The notes: generated from the sequence alone by a model not told the origin. A stretch of DNA of 64,000 nucleotides from Ottelia alismoides (GCA_037367405.1 JAZKJV010004145.1:62001-126000); one strand, 5' to 3'. Numbered from the stretch's first letter, positions 36,901 to 43,694 are shown. A program made the numbers and translations.

Positions 36901-39900
36901 ACACAGACATATGATGATTTGATTGCATATGTATACTTATGCAATCAAATCCATCAACCCAAATAGACCTCGATACAAGCAGAGAGGACCGTGGGTCGAC
37001 GACGGCGGACGCTGATGACGAGAGAGAATAGCCCGACGGCAACATGGGTTGACGACCAAGAGAGGGATGTCGTCTGCTCGGCTCGATGGCAAAAGGGGGG
37101 GGCGATGACTGAGAGAGGAATCTACGGTTGCTGCTCAACGGGAAGATGGTTGTGGATCGACGACGGTGGCGTCCGCTTGAAGGAGAGAGAGGGGCGACAT
37201 GTGTGGTTAGGATTAGGGCACGAGAGCTTCGGTCTAGGACCATTGCTCTGATGCCATGTTGGAAACAATAGAAGAGATGTTTATTGCTGGGAACCTAGGC
37301 TCTCTTATATAGAGGAGAGACCTATGGGTAAATTACACAAGGACATAACGAAATAAAATAAAGAAAATGGTACATAAAACATAGATATATCTCTACATAA
37401 ACATATTGAAGAAGTCTTTGTGGGTTCATACTGAGATATTAGAGGGAATCCATAGATCGTCAATGCACTGTCAGAAGGATGGCTTTTAAGCGTGTGGCTT
37501 TGCGAATGTGCTTATTTGTTTACAGAGGGACGTTTGTATGCAATGGTCAGAGTTGAGGCGATTGGCTTAGGTCTAGGTGGATGGACTTAATTGGCTCAAG
37601 GATAATAATGAGTTGAGTAGCACGAGGTTGGAGGTCATATGGGAGTGGCAAAAGATCATCTTGGAAGAGGAGAAGAAGAAGGTGGAGGTAAAATGGAGGC
37701 GGAGATCATGGCGGACTTGGCCAAGGGAGGATAAAGATGAACACCATGTTCTTCCTTGCTATTGCTAGTGGGAGGCACTGTCGGAACACCATCTTCTCTT
37801 TTTAAAGGTGGGGATTGGTTTTATGTGGAGTGAGAAGTCAACACGACCAAGAACATTTTTGGTGTCTGAGTTGGTAGTCGCCTTTGTCTGGGTGTGGTTG
37901 ATTGTCTCACTTGGCCCACATTACTTCCCTATTTTCTTTCGAGCATTCTAGAATGTGTTGAGTAGCAACGTTTCAGATGTAATGTAGGAGCTCAAATATG
38001 GGAATTTTACGGTTGAATGTTTGAATCGTGCTCTCTTCTTCCTCTATTTTCAACCTACTGCATTTTAAATGCTATCTACCTCATAGTGGCAAAGTTGATG
38101 GCTAACCGACTCAAGGGGTTCTAGGCTCTATCATTTCTCCAGTGCAAGCGACTTTCATTCTCGACAGGTTTTTGATGGATAACATGGTTATGACAAATGA
38201 GATGGTTGGTGATTGGAAAGGTTGAGGGATGTTTTGATTCTGAAAAGTGAATTTCTTTAAGGCATATGATTGTGTGGGGCATATGGTTGTGTGGGTTGGA
38301 GATTCATATTGACATCTTTGCACATGCATAACTTCTTAGATTTGTGGATTTCTTGGATGGAGCATTGTACCACCACTACGTTGTGGTCTCTTTTGATTAA
38401 TGGGTTTCCAATGGGCGGTTTCTTTCAGTCTTATATGGGGATTTGTTGAGGGTGCTCTCTTGCATCTTTTCTTTTTGTGATTTTGGCAGCTCTATTATCG
38501 ATGATGGCGGAGTTTGTTGTGTAGGCTGAGATTTGCGTGGGCTGTAGTTGTAAAGAGCTCTTGGTTCATGCACTTACAATAAGTTGATGGTACAATTTTT
38601 ATCATGGAAGGCTGTGTGCAGGAGGCCAGGGGCATTTCGATGGTGCTGGAGATTTTTGAAGATGGTTCGAGACTCAAGATAAACCGTGGAAAGTTAGACT
38701 TTGTTTTATTTGTAATCTTGTCAAATGAGATTGCTAAATGTGGGGTTACATTATATACTTCTAGGATATCTTTGTCTATTTTTCTGGGACTGTCATTGAC
38801 TCATTATAAGCTTCAGTATGTGGACTGGTCTCCTTTGGTAGAGAAGATTGAGAGCTTGTCTGGGTGAAAGACCTATTATCTGTCTAATGGTATTTTTCCT
38901 TTTTGTCTGCCATCTCAATGTTTTTCCTCATCCCGTTTGTTGTAAATGTATGTTCAGGTTGGCCTTGAGTCATTACAAAGGCAAGTTTTCTAGTCTAGCT
39001 CGAGGGAGATCTCATGTATCCCTTTGGTAGAGTGGGACGTGGTCACATAGCAGCTTACCGGGGGCATGGGTACTTTGCGCTGGAAGATATGAATACAACT
39101 TTCCTTGCTAAGTGGGTGTTGGGAATTCGGGATGAGGTTATTGGCTTACTTTGTCAGTTGGTGAGGAACTTCTATTGCTTCTATCTGTTCTGCATAGGAG
39201 AGCTACCCCCTTCAGTGTTCTGGAGGAGGATTTGTGTTGTTTTACTAGATGTGCCATCATCAATCGACTCGTGGGAGCTGTCAAGTTTTTATTTTTGGTA
39301 GGTCTGAACAATGGAAGTGTCCCTTTTACAACCATTTTTCAGTGTTGTAGAAGTCGCCCGACTGGCCTGACTAGTAGGTCCGACTAGTAGTCAGTGGGGT
39401 GGCCAATCGAGTACCGACTAATTCCGACTAGGTACACTAATCAACCAATTTTTGCTTGGAGATACCTTATCTTTTTTAATGTTTTGCTTTTTTTATAAGC
39501 AAACTTATTATAATATGATTAATGTTTTATTTAAATTCAATTACTATATTTTATTATGGCAGTATAAAAATGTACAAAATCTATGTAAATATATGTATAA
39601 AAATGAGTTATATAATTAAAATAATCATAAAATTCAAAGTCGATTAAAGTCCGACTAAATCCGATTAGTCGCCCGACTGCCGATTAATCCTTAGTTAGTG
39701 ACCCACCTGACCGAGTACCGACTTTTGCAACCTTGCCATTTTTTGTCTCTTCGGGTTGGTTGATAACCAGGCATGTGTGTGTCTGGTCTCCTGTTTCGGA
39801 CCAAAGGGTGGTAAAGTTCTTGAAGACTTTGGAATTTTTGACCAGTATGAGGGTATGACGGCGGGTTGTGATCATCGGAAGTGATTTTACAAGCAGTTCT

Positions 39901-41368
39901 CGATTAAGAAGGCCTACAAGATCATCTCAATTTAGATTGTTTTTTATCCTAGCATTTGCTCACTTGGTTTTTTAAAGGAAAATAAGGTGCATGCGGTAAA
40001 GATCGACACCCAAAACTGTTTGTATTCACAATTTTAAGCTTATTGATCACAAAAGCCAACCCCCTTTAGGAACTTGGCATGCTTTAGAGCAATTTTAACA
40101 TAAATTCTCATTACGAAAAATCACTCGATATTTGCCAGCCATATTGCTCGAATCACAACCAAAGGCTGCATTTTCTCCCTGTTGGATGCCCTGATCGATT
40201 CCCAGTAAGCAGAACTCCCAGAGGTCACCTTACTGAGGTTAGCCGCCTCCCAACTGACCCTCGACCTCTCATAGTTGAAAAAAAGTTACCAACATCAAGT
40301 TCTCTGCACACTGCTGGCACGTGTTATCCATGTCCTGAAAGAACCTCGCTCTCTGAGCATCAGACATGACCTGATCCCTTCTCAATAGAAAGATAAAGAT
40401 CTTTGACCCGCAAAGGAATATTCCAACCACATAGCTATCTGCAAATGGATTGGCACGTGGAAGATCTCCTCGAGGGTGAAGATTTTTTTGTTTCTATGAC
40501 GTGGGCATATTATGAATAGAGTTCACTTAGCCAAATTCCTCCTGGGGATGGATGGTTCTTGCTTTACTTGTTTCGAGGTTAAAGAAGATGTTAGTCATCG
40601 TTTCTTCACATATGAGCCGTTGTTTCTTCCTGCCTTAACTAATACTGACACCATGGAGTCTATGGTAGATAAAGCATATGAACTAAAAGGGGCAGCTGAT
40701 CATAAAACTCTAGCTATAGGCATGACTTGGTAAGGGTTGAACCATTTCTGGACCTACAATTTGCAGCCTATGCAACCGGCTTTGCATTTTTGGAAAAGTT
40801 TTTATGATAATCCATGATTTTTCGAATAGATGGCATAACTTCTCTTTTGTCAAGGCCCTCTTAAAAATTATAATCATTAGAAAATATATAAACTATTATA
40901 TCATTAGAAAATAAATAAACCGATGTTAGATGTCCATTCTTGTTTATCCCAAAATTACATCATGGATCTTTAGTATTGGATACTAACTTGCTATTATTAG
41001 TGTTTAGATAGAGTACTGGATATGTGGAGATGAAAATGCTTTGCTGATTATTTTGTTCTTCTCTTGACATGGCAAAAAGGTGGTGTTATATTTAAAATTG
41101 AATTAATTCAATATTACCCTTCATGTAGGATATTCTCGGGGACGGTGGTCGTGCTGCAATTCAAACACAAGGTTCCATGAACAACCCTTTTGGTTCAACA
41201 TTTGTTTATGGGTATCAAAATGTAGCTTTCGAGGTGAGCTAGTGTTATACAACTGCTTTTTTTCCGGGAGGCATATTTGATAATTGCTCCGAAATGACAA
41301 TATCTTGAAAACACCTGCAGGTCATGAAAAATGGCTATATAGCAACCGTAACTCTCTTTCAGTCATGA
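15869..41368 (+). CDS. PHAF1: PHAF1/UPF0183-family protein, C-terminal 146 residues in five exons
   Basis: Join 15869-15982, 16109-16208, 16284-16357, 41129-41233 and 41321-41368. The 441 coding bases end with TGA. All four introns are GT-AG (126, 75, 24,771 and 87 bp) and the phases fit. The translation carries hallmarks of the family: DYFYNYFSRGMDILFDG, KKFVLHTNFPGHADFNSY, NPFGSTFVYGYQNVAFEV and a final IATVTLFQS. The family is known from plants (Arabidopsis At3g51130) and animals (C16orf70/PHAF1, reported as a phagophore assembly factor in autophagy); the plant role is not established to my knowledge. The N-terminal two-thirds must lie left of the window. The frame is undamaged, so the gene looks functional despite the transposon-filled intron. 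Confidence 0.92.
16109..16208 (+). CDS. PHAF1: PHAF1-family exon (second visible)
   Basis: 33 codons plus one base. It contains THKIKKFVLHTNFPGHADF, the most conserved stretch of the family. Acceptor TTCACAG, donor GATG|GTGTGT; a glycine codon is split across the intron. Confidence 0.92.
16284..16357 (+). CDS. PHAF1: PHAF1-family exon (third visible), before the giant intron
   Basis: Two bases plus 24 codons, ending TPNTKWDQVK. Acceptor TGTATAG, donor AAG|GTAAAT. The next exon begins DILGDGGRAAIQTQ, matching the family sequence order, so the 24.8-kb gap is an intron rather than a gene break. Confidence 0.9.
16358..16670 (+). other. 5' portion of the 24.8-kb intron
   Basis: AT-rich unique sequence between the splice donor and the copia element 3 target site, which is TAAAC at 16666-16670. 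Nothing else was recognised. Confidence 0.6.
16671..16813 (-). repeat. 3' LTR of copia element 3 (143 bp)
   Basis: It starts TATTGGGAAAAGATAG (first G mutated to A) and ends ATTCTACA. The polypurine tract complement CTCCCCCTCAAG follows from 16814. Confidence 0.85.
16850..18660 (-). pseudogene. RNase H and reverse transcriptase remnant of copia element 3
   Basis: Minus-strand fragments include the RNase H start (about 17104-17289), the connection region RYRELVGKFFYVIV (17359-17601) and reverse transcriptase LYQLDVKNALFYGDL (17816-18121), where the motif A aspartate is kept. The linker with HGHSSSSSMPQVC follows (18270-18578). Several frameshifts and stops. The large insertion begins in the proline-rich linker at 18666. 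Confidence 0.8.
18661..18665. other. target-site duplication GTGGC (left copy)
   Basis: A direct repeat of GTGGC at 29454-29458 flanks the 10.8-kb LTR element exactly at its TG and CA ends. Confidence 0.9.
18666..21241 (+). repeat. 5' LTR (2,576 bp) of the 10.8-kb element
   Basis: Direct repeat of 26887-29453. A TATA-like CTATATAAG lies at 20659-20667, followed by CT-rich sequence (20700-20760), as expected of an LTR promoter and transcribed leader. The small frames near 20243-20491 and 19181-19453 have counterparts in the other LTR but look like no known protein. Confidence 0.88.
20659..20667 (+). promoter_or_regulatory. putative TATA box of the 5' LTR
   Basis: CTATATAAG, conserved at the equivalent place in the other LTR (28876-28884, TTATATAAG), with a pyrimidine-rich tract 40-90 bp downstream. 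Confidence 0.5.
21244..21259 (+). other. primer-binding site of the 10.8-kb element
   Basis: TGGTATCAGATCCAGG lies two bases inside the left LTR. It resembles the initiator-Met tRNA site TGGTATCAGAGC. Confidence 0.75.
21307..21321 (+). other. SINE target-site duplication, left copy (15 bp)
   Basis: TTAGGGTTCGTGAAG is repeated exactly at 21504-21518. Confidence 0.85.
21322..21503 (+). mobile_element. Au-like tRNA-derived SINE (182 bp)
   Basis: Flanked by a perfect 15-bp direct repeat. A textbook pol III B box GGTTCAAATCC lies at 21365-21375, about 40 bp downstream of a weaker A-box-like GGTTAGTACAG. The 3' part contains CCATGTAGCCGATCC and GTGGGAGAAGGCTTAGT, the pattern known from the 3' end of plant Au SINEs. 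The two RTE fragments in this window (46437-47128 and 48803-49133) end with the same kind of sequence, consistent with RTE-driven mobilisation. The tail is short and lacks a clear TTG repeat. Confidence 0.75.
21519..24479 (+). other. unrecognised interior of the 10.8-kb element (gag-side region)
   Basis: No long frame survives. A stretch at about 22210-22340 and 22580-22860 is less AT-rich than its surroundings and carries CCCGTC/GACGGG words. A 75-residue frame at 22821-23048 (ending RYNGKYISYIESD) may be decayed pol. I could not identify a gag domain. Confidence 0.4.
24480..26850 (+). pseudogene. copia pol remnant of the 10.8-kb element
   Basis: SVDKINGLVRDETLECL (24487 on) resembles the pre-integrase region of TNT/SIRE-type copias. 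Scattered integrase matches follow (24700-24910). Reverse transcriptase is clearest: GFMVKESKVCKLGKSIYEP (about 25848-25905), then WNIRFDEI, then NVADILII (about 26026-26050) where the family has the YVDD box. RNase H traces extend to about 26850. Integrase precedes reverse transcriptase, which marks it as copia rather than gypsy. Stops are frequent in every frame. Confidence 0.65.
26876..26886 (+). other. polypurine tract of the 10.8-kb element
   Basis: The purine-rich TAGTGGGAGAT directly precedes the right LTR. Confidence 0.6.
26887..29453 (+). repeat. 3' LTR (2,567 bp) of the 10.8-kb element
   Basis: Direct repeat of 18666-21241 with CA end at 29453, followed by the TSD GTGGC. Confidence 0.88.
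29459..29987 (-). pseudogene. integrase C-terminal remnant of copia element 3 (middle piece)
   Basis: Minus-strand reading gives SFWGDAVLTACYLVN, PSSVLDEKIP and VFGSTAFVHQLSSGLDKLS to VFVGYSMTQKGY (29577-29912). This is the part of pol that should lie between the linker at 18.6 kb and the integrase core at 35.1 kb, proving these pieces belong to one element. Confidence 0.85.
29988..30133 (-). repeat. 3' LTR of copia element 4 (146 bp)
   Basis: TGTTGGGAAAAAGG to GCGTTAACA. It differs from 34962-35107 only at the TTATATAAAG / TTACATAAAG site. Confidence 0.95.
30134..30145 (-). other. polypurine tract of copia element 4
   Basis: Minus strand CTTGAGGGGGAG, directly before the 3' LTR. The same tract adjoins the 3' LTRs of elements 2 and 3 and of the element at 43695. 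Confidence 0.85.
30170..30520 (-). pseudogene. RNase H C-terminal part of element 4, downstream of the stop
   Basis: It continues the gag-pol frame after the stop at 30521-30523, opening RSKKQTVVARSSAESEYRA and including ECDNQAALF, HIEVDCHFIRD and TADIFTKAL. The frame is otherwise open to 30170. The conserved RNase H residues in SAESEY and CDNQ are present, so only the stop separates them from the rest of the enzyme. Confidence 0.9.
30521..34354 (-). CDS. copia gag-pol polyprotein (1,277 aa, stops inside RNase H)
   Basis: Domains in residue order: gag UBN2-like region (20-200), CCHC knuckle (C244, C247, H252, C257), aspartic protease with DSGA (D341), pre-integrase/HHCC zinc region (H470, H475, C496, C499), and integrase core D527, D590, E626 with the expected 35-residue D-E spacing. 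Then a proline-rich linker (760-800), reverse transcriptase (about 905-1150) with YVDD at 1088-1091, and the RNase H start (D1251, D1253). Two defects stand out. Residue 1003, the motif A catalytic aspartate of the family (kept in elements 2 and 3), is asparagine. The frame stops after VGDALVS. The polyprotein would make virus-like particles in the cytoplasm in an active copy. Confidence 0.93.
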   Translation of the reverse strand: MSESKADIPSIGAFRGPAPIVRMDGTNYELWAMQFMSMMKSTGKKHILTEPEPAEKTGVNASWEADDAYAKVWLSGTLAIEIANDILHQPTTKDMWDILAATYSQAKNEMTILQLQHDIFTIKQNGRPLHSLYTSLRGMFEKLYSFMPLTATPEQQKTYRNATMVGVFLAALDPEYEEARSQILADSTIPPMEEAFHRLSRITVPSTTASQNSSAMAANRGRGFQHQGRGRGPRGRGSRTRPTCTYCHRVGHNEDTCYSKHGFPASARAAEQIEPPSVATLDQRFDDLVARLRGIIPSSGPAPIAESHSDAAASASASTSAPGSILALNSSRSDNIPWIMDSGATHHLCGDQSLLTGYTQIPPRRTVVIANGTHSPITGQGEIRLTSSMQLKNVLHAPAFSMNLLSISQITKDLHCRAIFDPSSLIFQDIRTDNVIGRGYEQGGLYRLIHTPFAGASSSPSGQVSTLLWHLRFGHLPLQKLRQVLPYGLPHTPIQCEACQLGKHHRSSFPSRPGRSSTSKFELFHIDVWGPSRVPDHQGHRFYIVFVDDFSRVSWVFLMKNKSESGNIIIHFLNEIQNVFSTSVKFVRSDNALELRTNILANYYSSKGIVHQTSCAHTSQQNGIAETKHCHLLDVTRSLLVQSHVPYSYRGDAVLTACYLINRMPSSFLNEQILFSLIHPGKDLFTLTPRVFGSVAFVHQLSPSTDKLSPRAVKCVFVGYSRTQKGYKCFDPLRRRYMISADVTFFESVMYFSASGDKQLPPIPPDAIYMIPPPQMPSPPPSPHMPSPPPPPPPPISSLPFHYTRRPPPAHGHDSSTSSPMVCNENITVDGSDDISEQDMVQGPDETTADLDVPIAIRKSKRSCAKYPLSASVSFERLSGYFRSFVVALSAIDIPQNHHDALQDSRWRLAMEEEMAALQSRGTWSLVPIPPDVNPVSCKWVFTVKHNADGSIDRYKARLVARGFTQTYGVDYLDTFSPVTRHSTLRILLSVAVARDWPLHQLNVKNAFLYGDLQEEVYMQQPPGFVVEEECSKVCRLHKAIYGLKQSPRAWFQKLSDLFEKQGYKRSNADHSLFVQKTARGIIVIMVYVDDILITGDDEQGIKQAKEMLGSEFVTKDLGVLRYFLGLEFARNSYGLVMSQRKYVTDLLSETGMLGCRPATTPMDPSMKLYEDNTEEVDRRRYRELVGKLLYVTITRPDILFAVSRVSQFMEQPRQVHMDAIHMILRYLKSSPGAGLLFKKGKGISISACADADYARCPKDRKSTSGYAVYVGDALVS
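34355..34949 (-). other. 5' leader of copia element 4
   Basis: About 600 bp of untranslated sequence. The right two-thirds is degenerate tandem repeats of CGCACTGGAGATGCA-like units. Near the primer-binding site the element strand carries AACCCTAACCCTAACCCC. Plus-strand reading frames here are repeat artefacts. Confidence 0.75.
34950..34961 (-). other. primer-binding site of copia element 4
   Basis: Minus strand TGGTATCAGAGC, directly inside the 5' LTR; initiator-Met tRNA type. Confidence 0.95.
34962..35107 (-). repeat. 5' LTR of copia element 4 (146 bp)
   Basis: TG...CA ends. On the element strand CTATATAAGAGAGCC (about 35003-35017) is a likely TATA box; it is conserved in the other LTRs of this family in the window. 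Confidence 0.95.
35113..36850 (-). pseudogene. integrase, protease and gag remnant of copia element 3 (right piece)
   Basis: Integrase core with FHVDIWGPSCIPDH (35267-35578), pre-integrase (35575-35778), intact CCHC knuckle CMYCYRPGHMEDTC (near 36080-36130) and gag (36265-36840). The protease active-site motif is destroyed by a small deletion, leaving SEITCGDRDQL where MDSGATHH is expected (near 35835). The gag start codon appears to be ATA (before SESK, near 36848). Further frameshifts separate the pieces. Confidence 0.85.
36900..37255 (-). other. 5' leader and primer-binding site of copia element 3
   Basis: Leader similar in position to those of elements 1, 2 and 4 but less GC-rich. The primer-binding site complement GCTCTGATGCCA (37244-37255) has one mismatch to the family form. 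Confidence 0.7.
37256..37397 (-). repeat. 5' LTR of copia element 3 (142 bp)
   Basis: TGTTGGAAACAATAG to ATCTCTACA, followed by the TSD copy TAAAC. Confidence 0.88.
39332..39339. other. 8-bp target-site duplication CCATTTTT (left copy)
   Basis: Repeated exactly at 39736-39743 on the other side of the MITE. Confidence 0.75.
39340..39735. mobile_element. hAT-type MITE (396 bp) rich in CCGACTA motifs
   Basis: Ends CAGTGTTGTAGAAGTCG and, on the reverse strand, CAAGGTTGCAAAAGTCG (13 of 17 match), flanked by a perfect 8-bp duplication CCATTTTT. CA-initial TIRs and an 8-bp TSD indicate hAT. Both subterminal regions carry repeated GTCCGACTA/TAGTCGG words; the middle is AT-rich. No coding capacity. 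It is nested in the LINE remnant. Confidence 0.78.
40030..40500 (-). pseudogene. LINE zinc-binding domain fragment
   Basis: Minus-strand reading gives KIFIFLLRRDQVMSDAQRARFFQ followed by CQQCAEN, which resembles the end of plant LINE ORF2. Short and broken; boundaries approximate. Confidence 0.45.
40480..40740 (+). pseudogene. LINE zinc-binding domain fragment, opposite orientation
   Basis: Plus-strand NRVHLAKFLLGMDGSCFTCFEVKEDVSHRFF resembles the same LINE domain (cysteines and histidine spaced as in it). The following residues (TNTDTMESMVDKAYELKGA) are not recognised. Meets the previous fragment head to head. Confidence 0.4.
40741..41128 (+). other. 3' portion of the 24.8-kb intron
   Basis: AT-rich unique sequence ending in the acceptor CTTCATGTAG. 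Confidence 0.6.
41129..41233 (+). CDS. PHAF1: PHAF1-family exon (after the giant intron)
   Basis: 35 codons, phase 0, DILGDGGRAAIQTQG then NPFGSTFVYGYQNVAFE. Acceptor TGTAG, donor GAG|GTGAGC. Confidence 0.92.
41321..41368 (+). CDS. PHAF1: PHAF1-family terminal exon
   Basis: 15 codons and TGA: VMKNGYIATVTLFQS, the usual family C-terminus. Acceptor CACCTGCAG. Confidence 0.92.
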   Translation, partial: VMKNGYIATVTLFQS

Positions 41369-41538
41369 ATTCAAATTAACGGTATGTGTTTTTTTGCATG
41401 TAGTTTATAGATGTCAATTACGTAAGCAGCCATCTACACAGTTATTATAAGTTTGTATGATCAGGTCACATAAAGTTTAATCTAGTATATAGGTGGGTGA
41501 GAGGTATATCCAAGTAGTGAGATATGTCAAGTTTAAAA

Positions 41539-41625
41539 AATGCAGTATGTTGTATTCATTTGGCCATGCAGACAAAGAGATCAAGCTTCAACAATGCAAT
41601 ATGCTGTATTCGTTTGGCCATGCAG
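41539..41625. repeat. 33-bp direct repeat, two copies
   Basis: Copies at 41539-41571 and 41593-41625, both ending GGCCATGCAG, with three mismatches. Confidence 0.7.
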
Positions 41626-41690
41626 TCGAAGGAGATTAAGCGGATTTGTGGAGTATATAGGGGCATATGTAGATTGTGCAGTTTGTAATA

Positions 41691-41844
41691 ATTTGATATA
41701 AAGTATTAAAGACATATAATAATTAATTATTTGTTATATATTTAATTTATTATTAATGATGTTTGTTATATATATATATAATAATTAATTAATTTGATTT
41801 AAAGTATTAAAGACATATAATAATTAATTATTTGTTATATATTT
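41691..41844. repeat. 53-bp direct repeat, two copies
   Basis: 41691-41743 and 41792-41844 differ at one base. AT-rich spacer between them. Confidence 0.75.
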
Positions 41845-42719
41845 GTTATATATTTGAAAAGGGCCGACCTGGAAAAGACCGTGAAAGTGTCATCCTCGTC
41901 GGAGTCCACAGTCGTTGGAGAATGAAGTCTGAAAATTCTCCTCATCGGAGAACTGGGTCTCTCCCATCTGGCACAGAGAATGGTACTCTACTCTGGAGTC
42001 CCTATGATACCACATGAACCCTTGCCAACATGGTATGGAATGGTCTTCTACTCTGGAGTCCCTATGGCTCATATGAAAACTCTGACCGACAAAACAAGAA
42101 TGATGGGGACCACAGAAAAGATGGAAAACATGTGCTCATCTGAAAGAAGACCGCATACTCGTGCGTGTCTGAAACTGAGGACTTAGAAACAATCAAGTCT
42201 GATTATCTAAACTGTAGAGTCTGAAAAGCTGGCTTGGTCTATAATTTGGAGTGTTGAAAATCTGTATATGATTCGGACTTGTAACTCTACATAATACTCC
42301 CCCTTTCTCCTATACTGGTTGGAATGATAAGCGTCGACCAAGTTGGAAAAGACAATAAAATGGGGGTAAACCAAACCAGATGAGCCGACTTCAATCAATT
42401 TTCTTCAGCTTTAATCATCATTTATTTCGTCTATTTCACTGTATATTTTTTACAGCCGTAACACTTTTTTTTGAAATCAATCTTTTTTTAAGTCGTTCAT
42501 TTTTTACGGCTTTTCAATTTTCTTTCCCCTTTTTTGCAATTTGCGTACATTTTTTATTTGTACGCATCGCTTTTTTTTTTTGCAAAAATATGCATTTTTC
42601 CGCCCAACATTGGGCCCAAAGATATTGCGGTATTTTTTTAAATGAACAGAACACGGCCCCACTTGGACCTAAACCAAAATAATGCTCCCCCTTTTTTATT
42701 TTAACACCGCAACCCAAAA

Positions 42720-43694
42720 CAAAGCTTTCTCATTTTTTTGTTATAAAGAGGGCCCTTGGCTCCCTCTCTTTTCTTTCACGGCTAGGGTTCCAAACTGGGA
42801 ACCCTTGTTTATCCACGCCATCGTTATTGGGATACTCCCAGATCGAGAGCTGCATCGTGCGAAGAGGAGGGCAGAGCTGCATCAACCTGTTGGTTTGCAC
42901 GACGGAGGGAGAGCTCCTCGCACAGGATCAACGCTTGGGGGAGATGCTGAGCGGCGATGGAGGGAAGAGGCTCGTCGCTTGAGTCACCGCGAGGGAGGAG
43001 GGCAACATCGCTTGGTAGATGTACTGCCGAAGGAGAATGGAGCGGTGACGTTGGAGATTCCATGCCGCCTAGAGGTGCCTTTGAAGTGGGGACGCGACCT
43101 CTACGACCTTTGCGTGAAATCGGGAGCAGCAATCTAGAGTTGATATACAAGTCCTCTGCCTTGGAATCAGGAGCACAATTTGGAGCCTCCTCCTTGGAAG
43201 GAGGAACTGGCGGCTGCCGCTGCCAATGAGGCTCCGAGGGCTGCGCCTGGAAGGAGGTGCACGAGGGTGCACTGCGCCTACGCCTGGAGATTGGAATCGC
43301 CTTAAGGTGAAAAACCTAGGTCTCATGCGCATGTAGAATTCCTGGAGGAGGTGCTGCACCTGTGATGGAGCGACGCGAGAGGAGGTGTGCAACTACGAGG
43401 GAGGTGTCGAGACCTCGCCTTGTTGATGAAGATCTCGCCTGGAGCCATAGGGCGTGCCACCAGAAGGTGCATGGCGATGCCTTTGTCTTCTCACACTGCC
43501 TGGGTGCCGTCATATGTGGCTAGCGTTTTGTGAGAAACCCTAGACAACATTCTTCCAGAATTGAATAGATTAAGGTATCATGAAACCCTAAAACAACTCT
43601 TGAACAGATCCCAAGTAAGTTACATAAAATTGAATCTCGAATAAATAATAAGTCGTTGAAATTGAATCCTCGAGAATTGAACCCGCTCTGATAC
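42720..43694. other. GC-rich region of unknown nature, probable leader of a lost retroelement
   Basis: Compositionally unlike its flanks. The plus strand has frames 42682-43137 and 42957-43229 and the minus strand 43069-43392, none resembling a known protein. It ends in CTCTGATAC (43686-43694). Together with TATGTTAG after the inserted element (44863-44870), this reads as a copia primer-binding site and LTR start on the minus strand. The region may therefore be the leader of an older, otherwise missing element. Confidence 0.4.
43690..43694. other. target-site duplication GATAC (left copy)
   Basis: Repeated exactly at 44858-44862, flanking the 1.16-kb copia derivative. Confidence 0.88.

Larger units (their letters stand above)
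16671..37397 (-). mobile_element. Ty1/copia retrotransposon, element 3, split by two later insertions
   Basis: The outer LTRs, 16671-16813 and 37256-37397, are flanked by a perfect 5-bp duplication TAAAC (16666-16670 and 37398-37402). The span is 20.7 kb, but it contains a 10.8-kb LTR element (18666-29453) and a 5.1-kb copia (29988-35107). Removing both with one TSD copy each leaves about 4.8 kb in the correct domain order: RNase H and reverse transcriptase (16.8-18.66 kb), integrase C-terminal part (29.46-29.98 kb), then integrase core, protease and gag (35.1-36.85 kb). The LTRs differ at roughly 15% of positions by eye, making it the oldest of the three. Confidence 0.92.
37430..39950 (+). 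pseudogene. L1-type LINE ORF2 remnant, interrupted by a MITE
   Basis: Plus-strand pieces in LINE order: endonuclease-RT linker (VEVKWRRRSWRTWPRED, about 37680-37730), reverse transcriptase (YLIVAKLMANRLKG, about 38070-38120; FFKAYDCVG, about 38250-38280; SLASFLFVILAALLSMM, about 38455-38510), then the C-terminal region (38604-39330). After the MITE, KQFSIKKAYKII (about 39890-39930) belongs to the zinc-binding domain. Stops are common. The sequence lies sense to the host gene inside the giant intron. Confidence 0.65.
41369..42719 (+). other. 3' flank of the PHAF1-family gene
   Basis: It probably begins with the 3' UTR. GTATGTG at 41383 and GCATGTAG near 41402 could bound a tiny UTR intron, though that is a guess. 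Two short duplications lie here (listed separately). No gene was recognised; 42400-42600 is T-rich. Confidence 0.4.

Noticed and set aside
15869..41368. PHAF1-like exons as a processed or broken pseudogene
   Set aside because: Introns are present, every splice site is GT-AG, phases match and there is no stop or frameshift in 146 codons. Upstream exons could not be checked.
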